Shown piece after piece: positions 34,322 to 42,780 of a stretch of DNA of 64,000 nucleotides. The position numbers and the translations under genes are program-made. The first letter of the stretch is position 1, and each line of letters begins with the position of its first letter. The DNA comes from Deltaproteobacteria bacterium (GTDB lineage Bacteria > Desulfobacterota > Desulfuromonadia > Desulfuromonadales > Geopsychrobacteraceae). Where the stretch lies: assembly GCA_024276935.1 (NCBI GenBank), contig JAJRWH010000005.1, positions 1 to 64,000 of the forward strand. Reading direction: 5' to 3'. Below the pieces are notes generated by a model, which worked only from the letters and a program-made list of their open reading frames with translations, was not told the origin of the DNA and did not search any database.

Positions 34322-35385
34322 AATACTTTCACCTCAGGTTGTTGGTTCAGGGGCGGTGCAATCTGCAACCGGCCAAACCCCTCACGAGTTTGGCCATCCA
34401 TCACTGCGGGAGTACGCCCCCTGGTTCCATACCAGTTTGTTCCAATTTCCAGATCATCTGATCCGGAATTATAGAAACTGTATTCACCGTTTCCCTCAAT
34501 ACGATTATTGCTGATCTGGCCACCGGAATCGACAATCTTCACCCCGGAGCGGCCATTTTGGGCAATCAGGTTTCCCTGGATATCGACGACAGATTCTTCA
34601 AGATAAATGCCATGTTCACGGTTGGCCGTAATCCGGTTGCCCGAAAAAGCTCCACTGCTTCGCTGAAGATAAAGACCACGACGGTTGTCACTGATCAGAT
34701 TGTTGCTCAATTGGAGCTTCGAATCACGGAGACTGACACCATTGGTCCGGTTTTTTTCAATCCGGTTCCCCGTCATTTGTAATTCGACAAAAACCGCTCT
34801 GACCCCCCAGTTGTTGGCAAATATTCGACTGTTTTCAATAACGACTTTCGAATCGCGAAACTGCAACCCGTTAAAATTACGACTGAATTCACAATTCTGA
34901 ACAAAAACCGTCGATTCCTGGAATTGAGCTCCCCGTTGATTGTAGCGAAAGGTTGAAGAGCGCAACCTGGCTAACGAAAAATGAGCATGAAAGCCACGAT
35001 AGCCGTATTCGACCAGACAATTTTCGAGCAGATTTTCACCCTCTTCACTCAACATCATATTGAGTGTTCCCCAGTCACCAGGAGCCGGGTTTTGTGCTGC
35101 AGAGGTGAAAACAATCGGTTGCTCTGCAGTGCCCCGTGCAATGAAGCGACCCTGGGCAAATATTTCACTTTCACCAATTCCGTCGCCATTGGTATCGATC
35201 CGGGTGAAACGAACTCTGGTCCCGGGACGGATTTCAAGAGTCGCTCCGGTTGCAATCGTCAGAATTCCGTCAATCAGGACATCACCCTGCCAAACGGTAT
35301 CCTGGTAGATTGTGTTCTCGCCGTGATATTCAAGGGCGAAAGCCAGCGATGGAAAAAACAGCAGGATGATCAGCAGGGATTTCAT
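34318..35385 (-). CDS. NosD-like right-handed beta-helix periplasmic protein
   Basis: 355 residues: signal peptide (FFPSLAFA), then a conserved 'TIYQDTVWQGDVLIDGILTI' entrance and about ten parallel beta-helix rungs with recurring N-x-I/F and NRI-x-x-N patterns, such as GVRAVFVELQMTGNRIEKN and GIYLEESVVDIQGNLIAQN. NosD and related proteins of this fold help metallocentre assembly or bind glycans. Overlaps both neighbours by 4 bp. Paired with a second beta-helix gene upstream. Confidence 0.78.
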   Translation of the reverse strand: MKSLLIILLFFPSLAFALEYHGENTIYQDTVWQGDVLIDGILTIATGATLEIRPGTRVRFTRIDTNGDGIGESEIFAQGRFIARGTAEQPIVFTSAAQNPAPGDWGTLNMMLSEEGENLLENCLVEYGYRGFHAHFSLARLRSSTFRYNQRGAQFQESTVFVQNCEFSRNFNGLQFRDSKVVIENSRIFANNWGVRAVFVELQMTGNRIEKNRTNGVSLRDSKLQLSNNLISDNRRGLYLQRSSGAFSGNRITANREHGIYLEESVVDIQGNLIAQNGRSGVKIVDSGGQISNNRIEGNGEYSFYNSGSDDLEIGTNWYGTRGRTPAVMDGQTREGFGRLQIAPPLNQQPEVKVF

Positions 35386-36200
35386 TGTGAGGTCTCCCCT
35401 TGCACCAACTCGTGAAAATTGACGCGATTGGAGCGCAGAGCATCACCCAGCAGATCGCGATAACCAGAAGGGGCCACAGCGCCCAGATCATTACGGGCAA
35501 TCTGAAGCCCCTGCTGCTTTAGGGAACAGCCCGCAGCCAGATACAGACCCTCTTCAAGGTTGTCAATAATCCGGACCTGTTGCAGGTTGAGAGTATTCTG
35601 ATCAAAACAGACCAGCCCGGCATCCCCGCCACTGATCTGCCCCCGGTTGTAAACAAGCTGGCCACGCCCCTGAAGCAGGAGACCATAACGTGAGCCTAGC
35701 AGATTGACCTCTTCCAGCTGCAAAGAGCTGTCAATACTGAGGATAGCCGTTTCTGCCGCCAGAATATCAACATAACGAAAGATGGCGGATTGACTGTTAA
35801 ACAGCTCAATCCCGGCCCAGTTCTCGCCTTCGGGTGTCGCTGCATCGAGAGATATCCTGATCGGCGCGTTTTGTTCTCCCGCAAAAAGGATCTGTCCCTT
35901 GACCAGAATTTCTGTCCCCTTGTCGAGAAATTCCGGATCGATTTTGGTGCTGTCGGTTCCAACCACCAGGATTTGACTGCCGGGAGCAAACTCCAGACGA
36001 CGATTCACCGGAACCAGCAGGTCACCTTTGAGCTGGATCACCCCGCCCAGCCGTAAATCCTGCGGTAAAACTCCGGAAAGAATGATTGGCTGCTCCAGGG
36101 TTCCAACCTGCAACGCAGGTCGATTCACGGTCGGAGTCAGGGCACAGCCCGTCAGTCCTCCCAGAACCAGCAGCAACAGAAATTTATACATTTTTGGCAT
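35382..36200 (-). CDS. Beta-helix lipoprotein paired with the NosD-like protein
   Basis: 272 residues from MPKMYKF at 36200; a GTG at 36299 would extend it into the previous gene. Signal peptide ends LGGLTGC (lipobox). The body is a right-handed beta helix (NRRLEFAPGSQILV, ILVKGQILFAGEQNAPI, LQLEEVNLLGSRYGLLLQ, LNLQQVRIIDNLEEGLYL). Shares the 'low-threshold entrance plus repeats' layout of the next gene, suggesting ancient duplication or a heteromeric pair. Confidence 0.7.
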   Translation of the reverse strand: MPKMYKFLLLLVLGGLTGCALTPTVNRPALQVGTLEQPIILSGVLPQDLRLGGVIQLKGDLLVPVNRRLEFAPGSQILVVGTDSTKIDPEFLDKGTEILVKGQILFAGEQNAPIRISLDAATPEGENWAGIELFNSQSAIFRYVDILAAETAILSIDSSLQLEEVNLLGSRYGLLLQGRGQLVYNRGQISGGDAGLVCFDQNTLNLQQVRIIDNLEEGLYLAAGCSLKQQGLQIARNDLGAVAPSGYRDLLGDALRSNRVNFHELVQGETSQ

Positions 36201-36204
36201 CGGG

Positions 36205-36696
36205 TTATATCCAGCCTTTTTCAAGCATGAAATCGCGCACCGCACTGGCCGGCAAGCGCCCCTCTTTGATGGCCTGACGTACCGGATCGAGGCTTTCACC
36301 AGTCAGTTTTTTCTGAAGACGTGCAAGGGCACGGCCAACGGTTGAGAACTGCAGGTCATGCAAAGGTCTCGGCCCGGCATAGAGGAACAGATTATTATCC
36401 AGTTGCAATACCTGGGTAGCAATGGTCGTTTTTTGTGCCGAGAATCCCAGATCAATCTCCTCGGCAGCAAATGCGTCAATTGCTGAAAGTTCAGATTTCA
36501 ACGCAATTTTTTCACTTTCGATCCCGGTTTTTTCATGCAGATAGATGGCCACCAGATGGTAACGCATTTCTTCCATGACACCCGGACCGACCGCGATGAA
36601 AAGTTTGGGGCCAAAACAGGCCGCAGCAGGCGTCGCCAGCAAGATTAGCAACAGGCCCGCCAGCAGCAGATTCGCTCTCAGCGCAGAAAAAGCCAT
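36205..36696 (-). CDS. Small periplasmic binding-protein-like protein
   Basis: 163 residues. Signal peptide ending ATPAAA, then CFGPKLFIAVGPGVMEEMRYHLVA, which resembles the start of a periplasmic ligand-binding domain of the OpuAC/PhnD kind but is only one lobe long. Later features, VRDFMLEKGWI at the end, are of unknown meaning. Start overlaps the NosR/NapH-like stop by 19 bp and its stop is 5 bp from the next ATG. Function unknown; perhaps a single-lobe sensor working with the PhnD-like protein. Confidence 0.6.
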   Translation of the reverse strand: MAFSALRANLLLAGLLLILLATPAAACFGPKLFIAVGPGVMEEMRYHLVAIYLHEKTGIESEKIALKSELSAIDAFAAEEIDLGFSAQKTTIATQVLQLDNNLFLYAGPRPLHDLQFSTVGRALARLQKKLTGESLDPVRQAIKEGRLPASAVRDFMLEKGWI

Positions 36697-38159
36697 CGAA
36701 TCACCGTATTGAGGTAAAGCCCGGCCAGCAGGCTGACATTGATCATGGCCCCGGCAAAATAGAAACCCTTGCGTGAATCAGATGCGGCCAGCTTTTTAAC
36801 CGCCAACCCGGACAGCAGATATCCGACAATCAGCACCAGAATGACCAGCCATTTCAGAAGATCGATGGAGAGCAGAACCCCCGGCTGGAGCAGGGTTCCC
36901 AGCAGATGTACCGCCAGATAGCTTTTGACACCACTCAGATCGCTCAGAACCAGCGGCAGATAGCCCAGCTTGGCATTCAGCTTGACCAGAGCCAGAATCA
37001 GGTGTGAAGCGAGCAACAAAGGGATTGTCGGCAGCAACAGGGCTGACGACCCGGAGAACAGAGAAGATTTTTCATGTTTCTCCACAGGTTCGAGTGGCGT
37101 ATCAACCCTGGAGATTTGAAGTGATCTGAACCGATAAACAATCATACCTGGTAAGGCCAGCAACAACGGAAGCAGCAACGTAATCCAGAGGGCTGCCAAA
37201 AGAAAGTAACCGTCGGCCTGCCAACCAAGGATCAGAGCGGTTTTCTTTGGTATCGCAAACAGAATTTCGCGTAAAGGAACATTGACCTTGCTGAAATTGG
37301 CCGTCACCATACCGGTCAGAACCAGCAGCAAAAAGGCTTCACCACGGCCAAGCAACGCCTGTGACATCTCGGCCAGCCAGGGGCGAAAACCCATGCGCAG
37401 ATTATCGTTGCAGCAATTCTCGACACAGTTCATGCACAGGGTACAGTCACTGTTATCGTTAATCTGACGCGGATGGATATCTACCGGGCAACCGGGTCGT
37501 TGCCGTTGAAGGTGCAAAACTGCAGAACCCAGCGCATAACGCTGCCAGTAGCGGGTTTCTGAAACACATTGTACGCTCTGGCACTCGGCGCAAACGGCAG
37601 AATCTCGCACCCGAAGCTCAAAGGGTGCCACCCTGGCATAGCATTTGAGAATTGCTCCTGCCGGGCAGAAAAGCTGACAAAATGCATGCTTGCGAAAAAC
37701 CACCGAACTGAAGATCAGGGCTGCCAGAAGCAGCACCAGCAGGCGCGCGGTATAATCAGGGTAACGGTGAATCGCCAGCAGATATACCGCTATCTGCAGG
37801 GAGATCAACACCAGGGTTACCGGAAACATCCCACCCAGCCAACCCGGTAGCGGACGTTTTAAACCATAGCGCGACAAAAGACCATTGAGCCAGCCGAAGG
37901 GACAGACGGCACACCAGAAACGTCCGGCGACCAGAGCCAGAATCACCAGCCCCATGATCCAGACCACCCAGAGGCTGAAAGTCGCAAAACTGGTATACAT
38001 CAAAGGATCGGGAACAGCGACGCCCGGTATCCGGTGCTGACGCCAACCACTGCCAATAACAAGCAGTGTCAAAGCCAGGGCCAGCAAACGTAACGCCCGC
38101 CAAAACCAACGACTGCGCAGGACAACGCCAACAAACGGAAGATGAAGGAGATCTTTCAC
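36678..38159 (-). CDS. NosR/NapH-like polytopic 4Fe-4S membrane protein
   Basis: 493 residues, with about nine hydrophobic segments. Cys motifs: CAVCPFGWLN (about 83-92), CQLFCPAGAIL (about 160-170), CAECQSVQC, and a ferredoxin-type CTLCMNCVENCCNDN (about 240-254). This is the NapH/NosR/RdxA-type layout that moves electrons from quinol through the membrane to periplasmic reductases or maturation systems. No flavin-binding NosR N-domain is present. Its partners here are the NosD-like and haem-domain proteins, with no nosZ or napA in the window. Confidence 0.82.
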   Translation of the reverse strand: MKDLLHLPFVGVVLRSRWFWRALRLLALALTLLVIGSGWRQHRIPGVAVPDPLMYTSFATFSLWVVWIMGLVILALVAGRFWCAVCPFGWLNGLLSRYGLKRPLPGWLGGMFPVTLVLISLQIAVYLLAIHRYPDYTARLLVLLLAALIFSSVVFRKHAFCQLFCPAGAILKCYARVAPFELRVRDSAVCAECQSVQCVSETRYWQRYALGSAVLHLQRQRPGCPVDIHPRQINDNSDCTLCMNCVENCCNDNLRMGFRPWLAEMSQALLGRGEAFLLLVLTGMVTANFSKVNVPLREILFAIPKKTALILGWQADGYFLLAALWITLLLPLLLALPGMIVYRFRSLQISRVDTPLEPVEKHEKSSLFSGSSALLLPTIPLLLASHLILALVKLNAKLGYLPLVLSDLSGVKSYLAVHLLGTLLQPGVLLSIDLLKWLVILVLIVGYLLSGLAVKKLAASDSRKGFYFAGAMINVSLLAGLYLNTVIRWLFLR

Positions 38160-38174
38160 TGGTTCACCCTGCCA

Positions 38175-39077
38175 TCAGTGGTAAATGTTATACGGCTTGA
38201 CATATTCTCCCGCCTCATTGCGATAGGTGTAGCGCCGACCGGTCATCATCTCAAGTGAACGTGCCGCCCACTCGCGAACGACATTGACATCATCTTCAAG
38301 CAGGGTTTCCAGGGCTGCCGCCTGCTGCTCACTGCCAATCGGGCCCAAAGCTGTCGCCGCATTCATCCGCACCCGCCACGAAGGATCATGCAAGACCGCA
38401 ACCAGAGCGTCGACCGCCCGCGGATCTTTGAGTTTGCCCAACGCCGTTACCACATCGGCACGATTGGCCGAATCCAGATGCTGCAACAGGATTTCAAATG
38501 CTGCCGGATCTGCGATATCGCCCAAAGCACGTATCGCAGCACCTTCAGCCTCGGGGGACTGGGGCTGGCGCAAAAAGAAGATGAGCGGCGCAACAGCCAG
38601 ACGATTCAGTTTGATCAAAGAACGTGTTGCATACTTGCGCACCTCAACATCCTGGTCAGCAAGGGCTTTAACCAGAGGAGGCACCGCAGCCTGACTGCCT
38701 ATTTCACCCAAGGCCCAGGCCGCAACATAACGTCGCCCGAATTGAGGATTTTCCAGAACTCCGGTAATCGCCGGGATCGCTCCGACCGCCTTGAGATTGC
38801 CCAGTGCCGCAATAACGTACTCACGTTTGATCCGGTCTGGATCAGCGACAACCGGTAACAACGCAGGAACTGCATCTTTCCCGATTTCGAGAATCAGCGC
38901 GTAAACGCGATCATTGGTTCGCTCTCCCTGCTCACCAAGAAGGCCAACCAGCTGCACCAGAGCTTCGGCATCACCATTTCGTGCCGAGGCGGCCAGTTCA
39001 TCAAGAGCAATCGGTTCACGTGTCTGCTGACAACCACAAATGGCCAGCAGCAGAAATGCCAGGGCCAGTCTCACCAT
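38175..39077 (-). CDS. HEAT-repeat lipoprotein
   Basis: 300 residues. Lipobox AICGC at about residue 16, then six to seven HEAT/PBS-lyase-like repeats of about 30 residues (e.g. REYVIAALGNLKAVGAIPAI, RRYVAAWALGEIGSQAAVPP, RMNAATALGPIGSEQQAAAL). A protein-interaction scaffold, likely on the periplasmic face. C-terminus YTYRNEAGEYVKPYNIYH follows the last repeat. Start overlaps the previous gene by 7 bp. Confidence 0.78.
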   Translation of the reverse strand: MVRLALAFLLLAICGCQQTREPIALDELAASARNGDAEALVQLVGLLGEQGERTNDRVYALILEIGKDAVPALLPVVADPDRIKREYVIAALGNLKAVGAIPAITGVLENPQFGRRYVAAWALGEIGSQAAVPPLVKALADQDVEVRKYATRSLIKLNRLAVAPLIFFLRQPQSPEAEGAAIRALGDIADPAAFEILLQHLDSANRADVVTALGKLKDPRAVDALVAVLHDPSWRVRMNAATALGPIGSEQQAAALETLLEDDVNVVREWAARSLEMMTGRRYTYRNEAGEYVKPYNIYH

Positions 39078-39817
39078 ATCTTCGTCACCCGGATATTGAC
39101 CCCTTCAAGAATCTGATCCTTACGGATAACCACCGCCGAGGGTTCAATTGTTCCCTGATCATAACGTCCGTAAAGATCGCCCAACTTCGGTGGACCTCCA
39201 AAATTATCCCGGGCGCAAATGTAATAGGTTCCGCCTTCGGGCAACAGCATGCGATAGCGCCCGTCAGGACCGGTTTTCTCTGAAACATACTTGGGTCGTT
39301 CCGACATCTGGACGTGATCGTAGACCTGAATTCTCAACCCTTCGAGCGGATTTCCATCGGCATCGGTAATTGTGCCTTCAAAACCGGTCAGAGTTTTTGC
39401 ATCCTGGGTCGTCAAACGCCGATTATCACCTATTTTGACCGGAGCCACAACATTCAGCTCATCCATTCCGGCCTTGACCGTCAACTGGATAAAGTCACTG
39501 CGATTATCCCCCGCGACAACAGGCCCGACTGTTTCACCACTGGCCCGCTTGCGCACAACGGCGACATACTCACCCACGGGAAGATCTATCGCAAAATTTC
39601 CCAGCCGGTCGGTTGCATCTGAAACCGCAAAAGCCGGTCCGTAGAGATCCATCCCTTTTTTGTAAATATACAGCGAAGCTTTCTCCAGCGGCGCGACAAC
39701 CTGGCCCTTCACACTCACCAGTTCAGTTTTCTGCGAACCGACCGTTGCAGGCTGGTCACTACATCCCCAAAGGGCCAGCAACAGAAGAAAAGAAAGAATT
39801 CTAAATCTGGTCATCAT
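39071..39817 (-). CDS. Carboxypeptidase-regulatory-like lipoprotein
   Basis: 248 residues. Lipobox LLALWGC. Two beta-sandwich modules: an N-terminal one (VSVKGQVVAPLEKASLYIYK ... GNFAIDLPVGEYVAVVRKR) and a C-terminal CarboxypepD_reg-like one (FEGTITDADGNPLEGLRIQV ... GRYRMLLPEGGTYYICARD). Several ATGs cluster at the 5' end; 39817 is chosen because GAGGA lies 5 bases upstream. Probably structural or adhesion-like within the envelope complex. Confidence 0.68.
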   Translation of the reverse strand: MMTRFRILSFLLLLALWGCSDQPATVGSQKTELVSVKGQVVAPLEKASLYIYKKGMDLYGPAFAVSDATDRLGNFAIDLPVGEYVAVVRKRASGETVGPVVAGDNRSDFIQLTVKAGMDELNVVAPVKIGDNRRLTTQDAKTLTGFEGTITDADGNPLEGLRIQVYDHVQMSERPKYVSEKTGPDGRYRMLLPEGGTYYICARDNFGGPPKLGDLYGRYDQGTIEPSAVVIRKDQILEGVNIRVTKIW

Positions 39818-39828
39818 TTCTGTCCTCA

Positions 39829-40860
39829 TCATTTCCCTGAAACGTTTGTAGGCACCAGTACCAGAGTCTGAGGTACTGTCGACGCATAATGCTCATAGAG
39901 CGAATTGTCCATCAATGAAATACCGAAACTGATCGCAGACTCTTCTCCCGGAGCAAAACGGGCATCACGCTCAGAACCGGTATCAAGAGCCCGGCGCAAA
40001 ACCAGAGTCCAGCGGCCATCTTGCCAGAATGATCTGGCAACAACATCAGCCCGATCACCTGTCGGTGCATCAGTCAGATACCCAGGAGCCCGTGAATACA
40101 GAGTCAAGGTCTGGCCCTCGATGGCAACACCATCATAGTCATAGACAGGACGATCTCCCGCAGCGAAAACCTCGCCTTTCATCTGCGGACGAACCTGACG
40201 TAACGAGTTGGGATGGAAAAGCTCTCCAGGCAGATCACCATGCATCCCTTTTTGATCGATATAACGATCATCGGCAAAAGCCAGCAGACCCGTCCGGCCG
40301 GCCTTCCAGTTCCACAGATCCAGCAACGGCCCCGGCTTGAAAAGCTTCATTCGATTGTGGCCACGAAAGCTTTGCCCGCTGACCCCGAAATCATCGAGGT
40401 GACAGGCGTAAGAACAGGTAAAATCAGGATATTTTCGTTCTGAATCCCAAAGAATACCAATGCCATCCTCAAAATCACCGTTGCTGTGCCAGGCAGAACC
40501 ATCATAGCTCCAGCCACGAATGTTGTCATTGCGTGTTGAATCAACCCAGGACAGGCGCAGATAAAGATCCGTCGCGGTGTAAAAAGCCCGCACATCGATG
40601 GCGATTGGTTCGGGCAAACCGGCACCATGATGACAACTGGCAGTTGACGTATGGACCGTATCTTTGTCGATTTCGGGCAAGGGATTAAGTTTGTTGAGCC
40701 GTCCCCCCTTGACCGTTACCGTTTTAGGCAACGCAGCATCCCAATCAGCCGCCTGCGGCCGATGATCGAGTTTGAGGGCATACAGGCGATCCGGTTCAGT
40801 GTCCGTACAGGAACTGAGCAAAAACAAAAAAATGATGAGGATTAAGCTATTGAAGCGCAA
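39829..40860 (-). CDS. Ethylbenzene-dehydrogenase-gamma-like haem-domain lipoprotein
   Basis: 343 residues. Lipobox LFLLSSC. EB_dh-type domain: LYLRLSWVDSTRNDN and GIGILWDSERKYPDF; family members bind haem b in DMSO-reductase-class gamma subunits. The Cys-His clusters CHHG (residues about 76-79) and CSYACH (CX3CH, about 147-152) are unusual and could ligate an extra metal or haem. TTG start with GGGA about 10 bases upstream. First gene behind the sigma-54 promoter. Confidence 0.72.
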   Translation of the reverse strand: MRFNSLILIIFLFLLSSCTDTEPDRLYALKLDHRPQAADWDAALPKTVTVKGGRLNKLNPLPEIDKDTVHTSTASCHHGAGLPEPIAIDVRAFYTATDLYLRLSWVDSTRNDNIRGWSYDGSAWHSNGDFEDGIGILWDSERKYPDFTCSYACHLDDFGVSGQSFRGHNRMKLFKPGPLLDLWNWKAGRTGLLAFADDRYIDQKGMHGDLPGELFHPNSLRQVRPQMKGEVFAAGDRPVYDYDGVAIEGQTLTLYSRAPGYLTDAPTGDRADVVARSFWQDGRWTLVLRRALDTGSERDARFAPGEESAISFGISLMDNSLYEHYASTVPQTLVLVPTNVSGK

Positions 40861-40937
40861 GATGGTTTAATCCCGTTTCTATTTTTACAAAGGGCTGAAG
40901 TTCATCGATAATCTGCAACATATGAGGGATTTGTCTG

Positions 40938-40953
40938 AGCAAGGATTGTACCA
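40938..40953 (-). promoter_or_regulatory. Sigma-54 promoter of the peptide/redox cluster
   Basis: TGGTACAATCCTTGCT matches TGGCAC-N5-TTGCW with one change and exact GG-N10-GC spacing (-24/-12). It is about 75 bp upstream of the first gene of the cluster and 70-100 bp downstream of a palindromic site, the normal geometry for an enhancer-dependent promoter. Confidence 0.85.
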
Positions 40954-41024
40954 GAAAAACAAAGCAGCTGACCGCCAGCAGAGCCGCTGAACAGGCCCGT
41001 TTAAAAGATTGTCATTTTGCAGCC

Positions 41025-41042
41025 ATGACAGATTTCTGTCAT
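41025..41042. promoter_or_regulatory. Palindromic upstream activator site
   Basis: ATGACAG-AAAT-CTGTCAT (minus-strand reading), perfect 7-bp arms, overlapping the stop codon of the sigma-54 regulator and about 80 bp upstream of the sigma-54 promoter. A half site ATGACAATC follows at about 41010. Likely binding site for the adjacent regulator. Confidence 0.6.
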
Positions 41043-42412
41043 TCATTGCGTTCGATCAGGCCGTATTTCTCCATTTTATACCTCAGAGTTGTGCGGGCGA
41101 TTCCCAGCGCTTCGGCAGCACGAGTCTGTGAAGCTCCTTCACGCCGCAGAGTCTGAATAATCAACTGGCGTTCAAGGTCATCCAGAATTTCAGTAAGATT
41201 GCTCCCGGTCTGCGGCAGGGTCAGACAGATTTCATTGTCACCACGGACTTCCTGTGGCAGGTCATGGGGAGTAATAATGTCACCCCGGCAAAGAACCACT
41301 GCACGTTCTATGGCATTTTGCAGTTCACGGACGTTTCCGGGCCATTCATGGGCAATCAACGCCCCCATGGCCCGGGGAGAAATTTCAGAAATCTTCTTGC
41401 CGGTTTCCGCTTTGTACTTTTCCAGAAAATGCTGAACCAGGGGTTCGATATCCTCACGCCGGTCGCGCAGTGGTGGCATCACCAGATGAACAACGTTCAA
41501 CCGGTAATAAAGATCCTCACGAAATCGACCGGCCTGAACCTCTGCTGCCAGATCCTTGTTGGTGGCCGCAACCAGCCGCACATCGGTCTTGATCGTTTTG
41601 GTCCCCCCTACCCGTTCGAACTCGTGTTCCTGGATGACACGTAATAATTTGACCTGTGCCGCAGAGCTCATTTCAGCAACTTCGTCAATAAACAGCGTTC
41701 CCTGATCAGCCAGTTCGAAACGTCCCTTCTTGGTGCCAACAGCCCCCGAAAAGGCGCCCTTTTCATGACCGAAAAGCTCGCTTTCAATCACTCCTTCAGA
41801 AAAAACCGCACAATTCAGAACGATAAACGGCTTTTCCTTACGCGGTGAATTGTAATGAATAGAGCGGGCAACCAGCTCTTTTCCGGTCCCACTTTCACCG
41901 GTTACCAGTACGCTGGCATTGCTGACCGCCACCGAGGAGGCCATCTCGAAAACATCAGCCATAATTTGTGACGAACCGATGATTCCTGAAAAACGATATT
42001 TATCTTCAAGTTCCTGATGCAGATACCGATTTTCTGCCAGCAGCCGTTCACGCTCGAAAGCCTTGTCGACCGTCAACTTGATTTCGTCGGTTTCAAATGG
42101 CTTGGTAATATAATCGTATGCGCCGGCACGCAAGGCTTCAACGGCGCTCTCGACAGTTCCGTAGGCGGTGATAACGATAATCGGCAGGGCCGGATTGAAG
42201 GCCTTGATCTCACGCAACAGCTCCAGACCGCTCATCCCCGGCATCTGGATATCAGTCAGAACCAGATCGATGCTATCGGTTTCAATCAGCTGCAAGGCAT
42301 CTGCCGCAGAACCAACCGTCAGGGTCTCATAACCCTGGCGTTCAAGAATTCTGGCCAGCAGGCGTTGCATCCCGGCTTCGTCATCAACGATCAGTATTTT
42401 TTCTGCGGACAT
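41039..42412 (-). CDS. Orphan sigma-54-dependent response regulator (NtrC family)
   Basis: 457 residues. Receiver domain with phospho-acceptor Asp in VLTDIQMPG (about 51-60), AAA+ domain with Walker A GESGTGKELVARSIH, sigma-54 contact loop FGHEKGAFSGA (Ser in place of the usual Thr of GAFTGA), Walker B TLFIDEVAEM, and a Fis-type HTH (ASQTRAAEALGIARTTLRYK). No kinase gene adjoins it. The palindrome and sigma-54 promoter immediately downstream make it the probable activator of the GeoRSP-type cluster. Confidence 0.92.
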   Translation of the reverse strand: MSAEKILIVDDEAGMQRLLARILERQGYETLTVGSAADALQLIETDSIDLVLTDIQMPGMSGLELLREIKAFNPALPIIVITAYGTVESAVEALRAGAYDYITKPFETDEIKLTVDKAFERERLLAENRYLHQELEDKYRFSGIIGSSQIMADVFEMASSVAVSNASVLVTGESGTGKELVARSIHYNSPRKEKPFIVLNCAVFSEGVIESELFGHEKGAFSGAVGTKKGRFELADQGTLFIDEVAEMSSAAQVKLLRVIQEHEFERVGGTKTIKTDVRLVAATNKDLAAEVQAGRFREDLYYRLNVVHLVMPPLRDRREDIEPLVQHFLEKYKAETGKKISEISPRAMGALIAHEWPGNVRELQNAIERAVVLCRGDIITPHDLPQEVRGDNEICLTLPQTGSNLTEILDDLERQLIIQTLRREGASQTRAAEALGIARTTLRYKMEKYGLIERNE

Positions 42413-42664
42413 GGATAACCTGTCTGAAATTCATGAATCATTTTACCCTATTCGATGGCCAGCATAACGGAAAGCACCTCAGGGAACAAGCAGACAAAAA
42501 TGAATCAATTTCCAACAGTCAACAACATTCCCCGGGGATTACACCTCATCTGTCATTCTACGGCACGCTTCTTCTGCGCCAAGCAGAAATCGGGAAGCGG
42601 TCAGAGTTTGCCCGCAGGGTTTTTATCAATCCCCAAGATATTTTGTGATCTTGACAGAACGACC

Positions 42665-42693
42665 TTGACAGACCCCATATCTGGTGGTTTATA
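42665..42693 (+). promoter_or_regulatory. Sigma-70-type promoter of nrdJ
   Basis: TTGACA (42665-42670), 17-bp spacer, TTTATA (42688-42693). Start would be near 42700, about 80 bp before the nrdJ ATG. The rest of 42413-42664 holds no gene I can support. Confidence 0.6.
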
Positions 42694-42709
42694 TTCTGAA
42701 CCCACCAGC

Positions 42710-42734
42710 ATATTGTGTCTATAGAAGACAATAT
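42710..42734. promoter_or_regulatory. Palindrome in nrdJ leader, possible operator
   Basis: ATATTGT-N11-ACAATAT with perfect 7-bp arms just downstream of the nrdJ promoter. It shares the AT-rich ...ATATTGTGT core with NrdR boxes (ACACWATATATWGTGT), but spacing is not the canonical pair, so repressor identity is open. Confidence 0.4.
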
Positions 42735-42780
42735 TTGTCATCATTGAGGGTGTCAACCGGTTCATTGAGGAGTTCCTGTT

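Noticed and set aside
40847..40921. Possible 24-codon leader peptide (MLQIIDELQPFVK...) overlapping the first gene of the cluster
   Set aside because: Its ATG would be about 6 bases from the predicted sigma-54 transcript start and has no ribosome-binding site.
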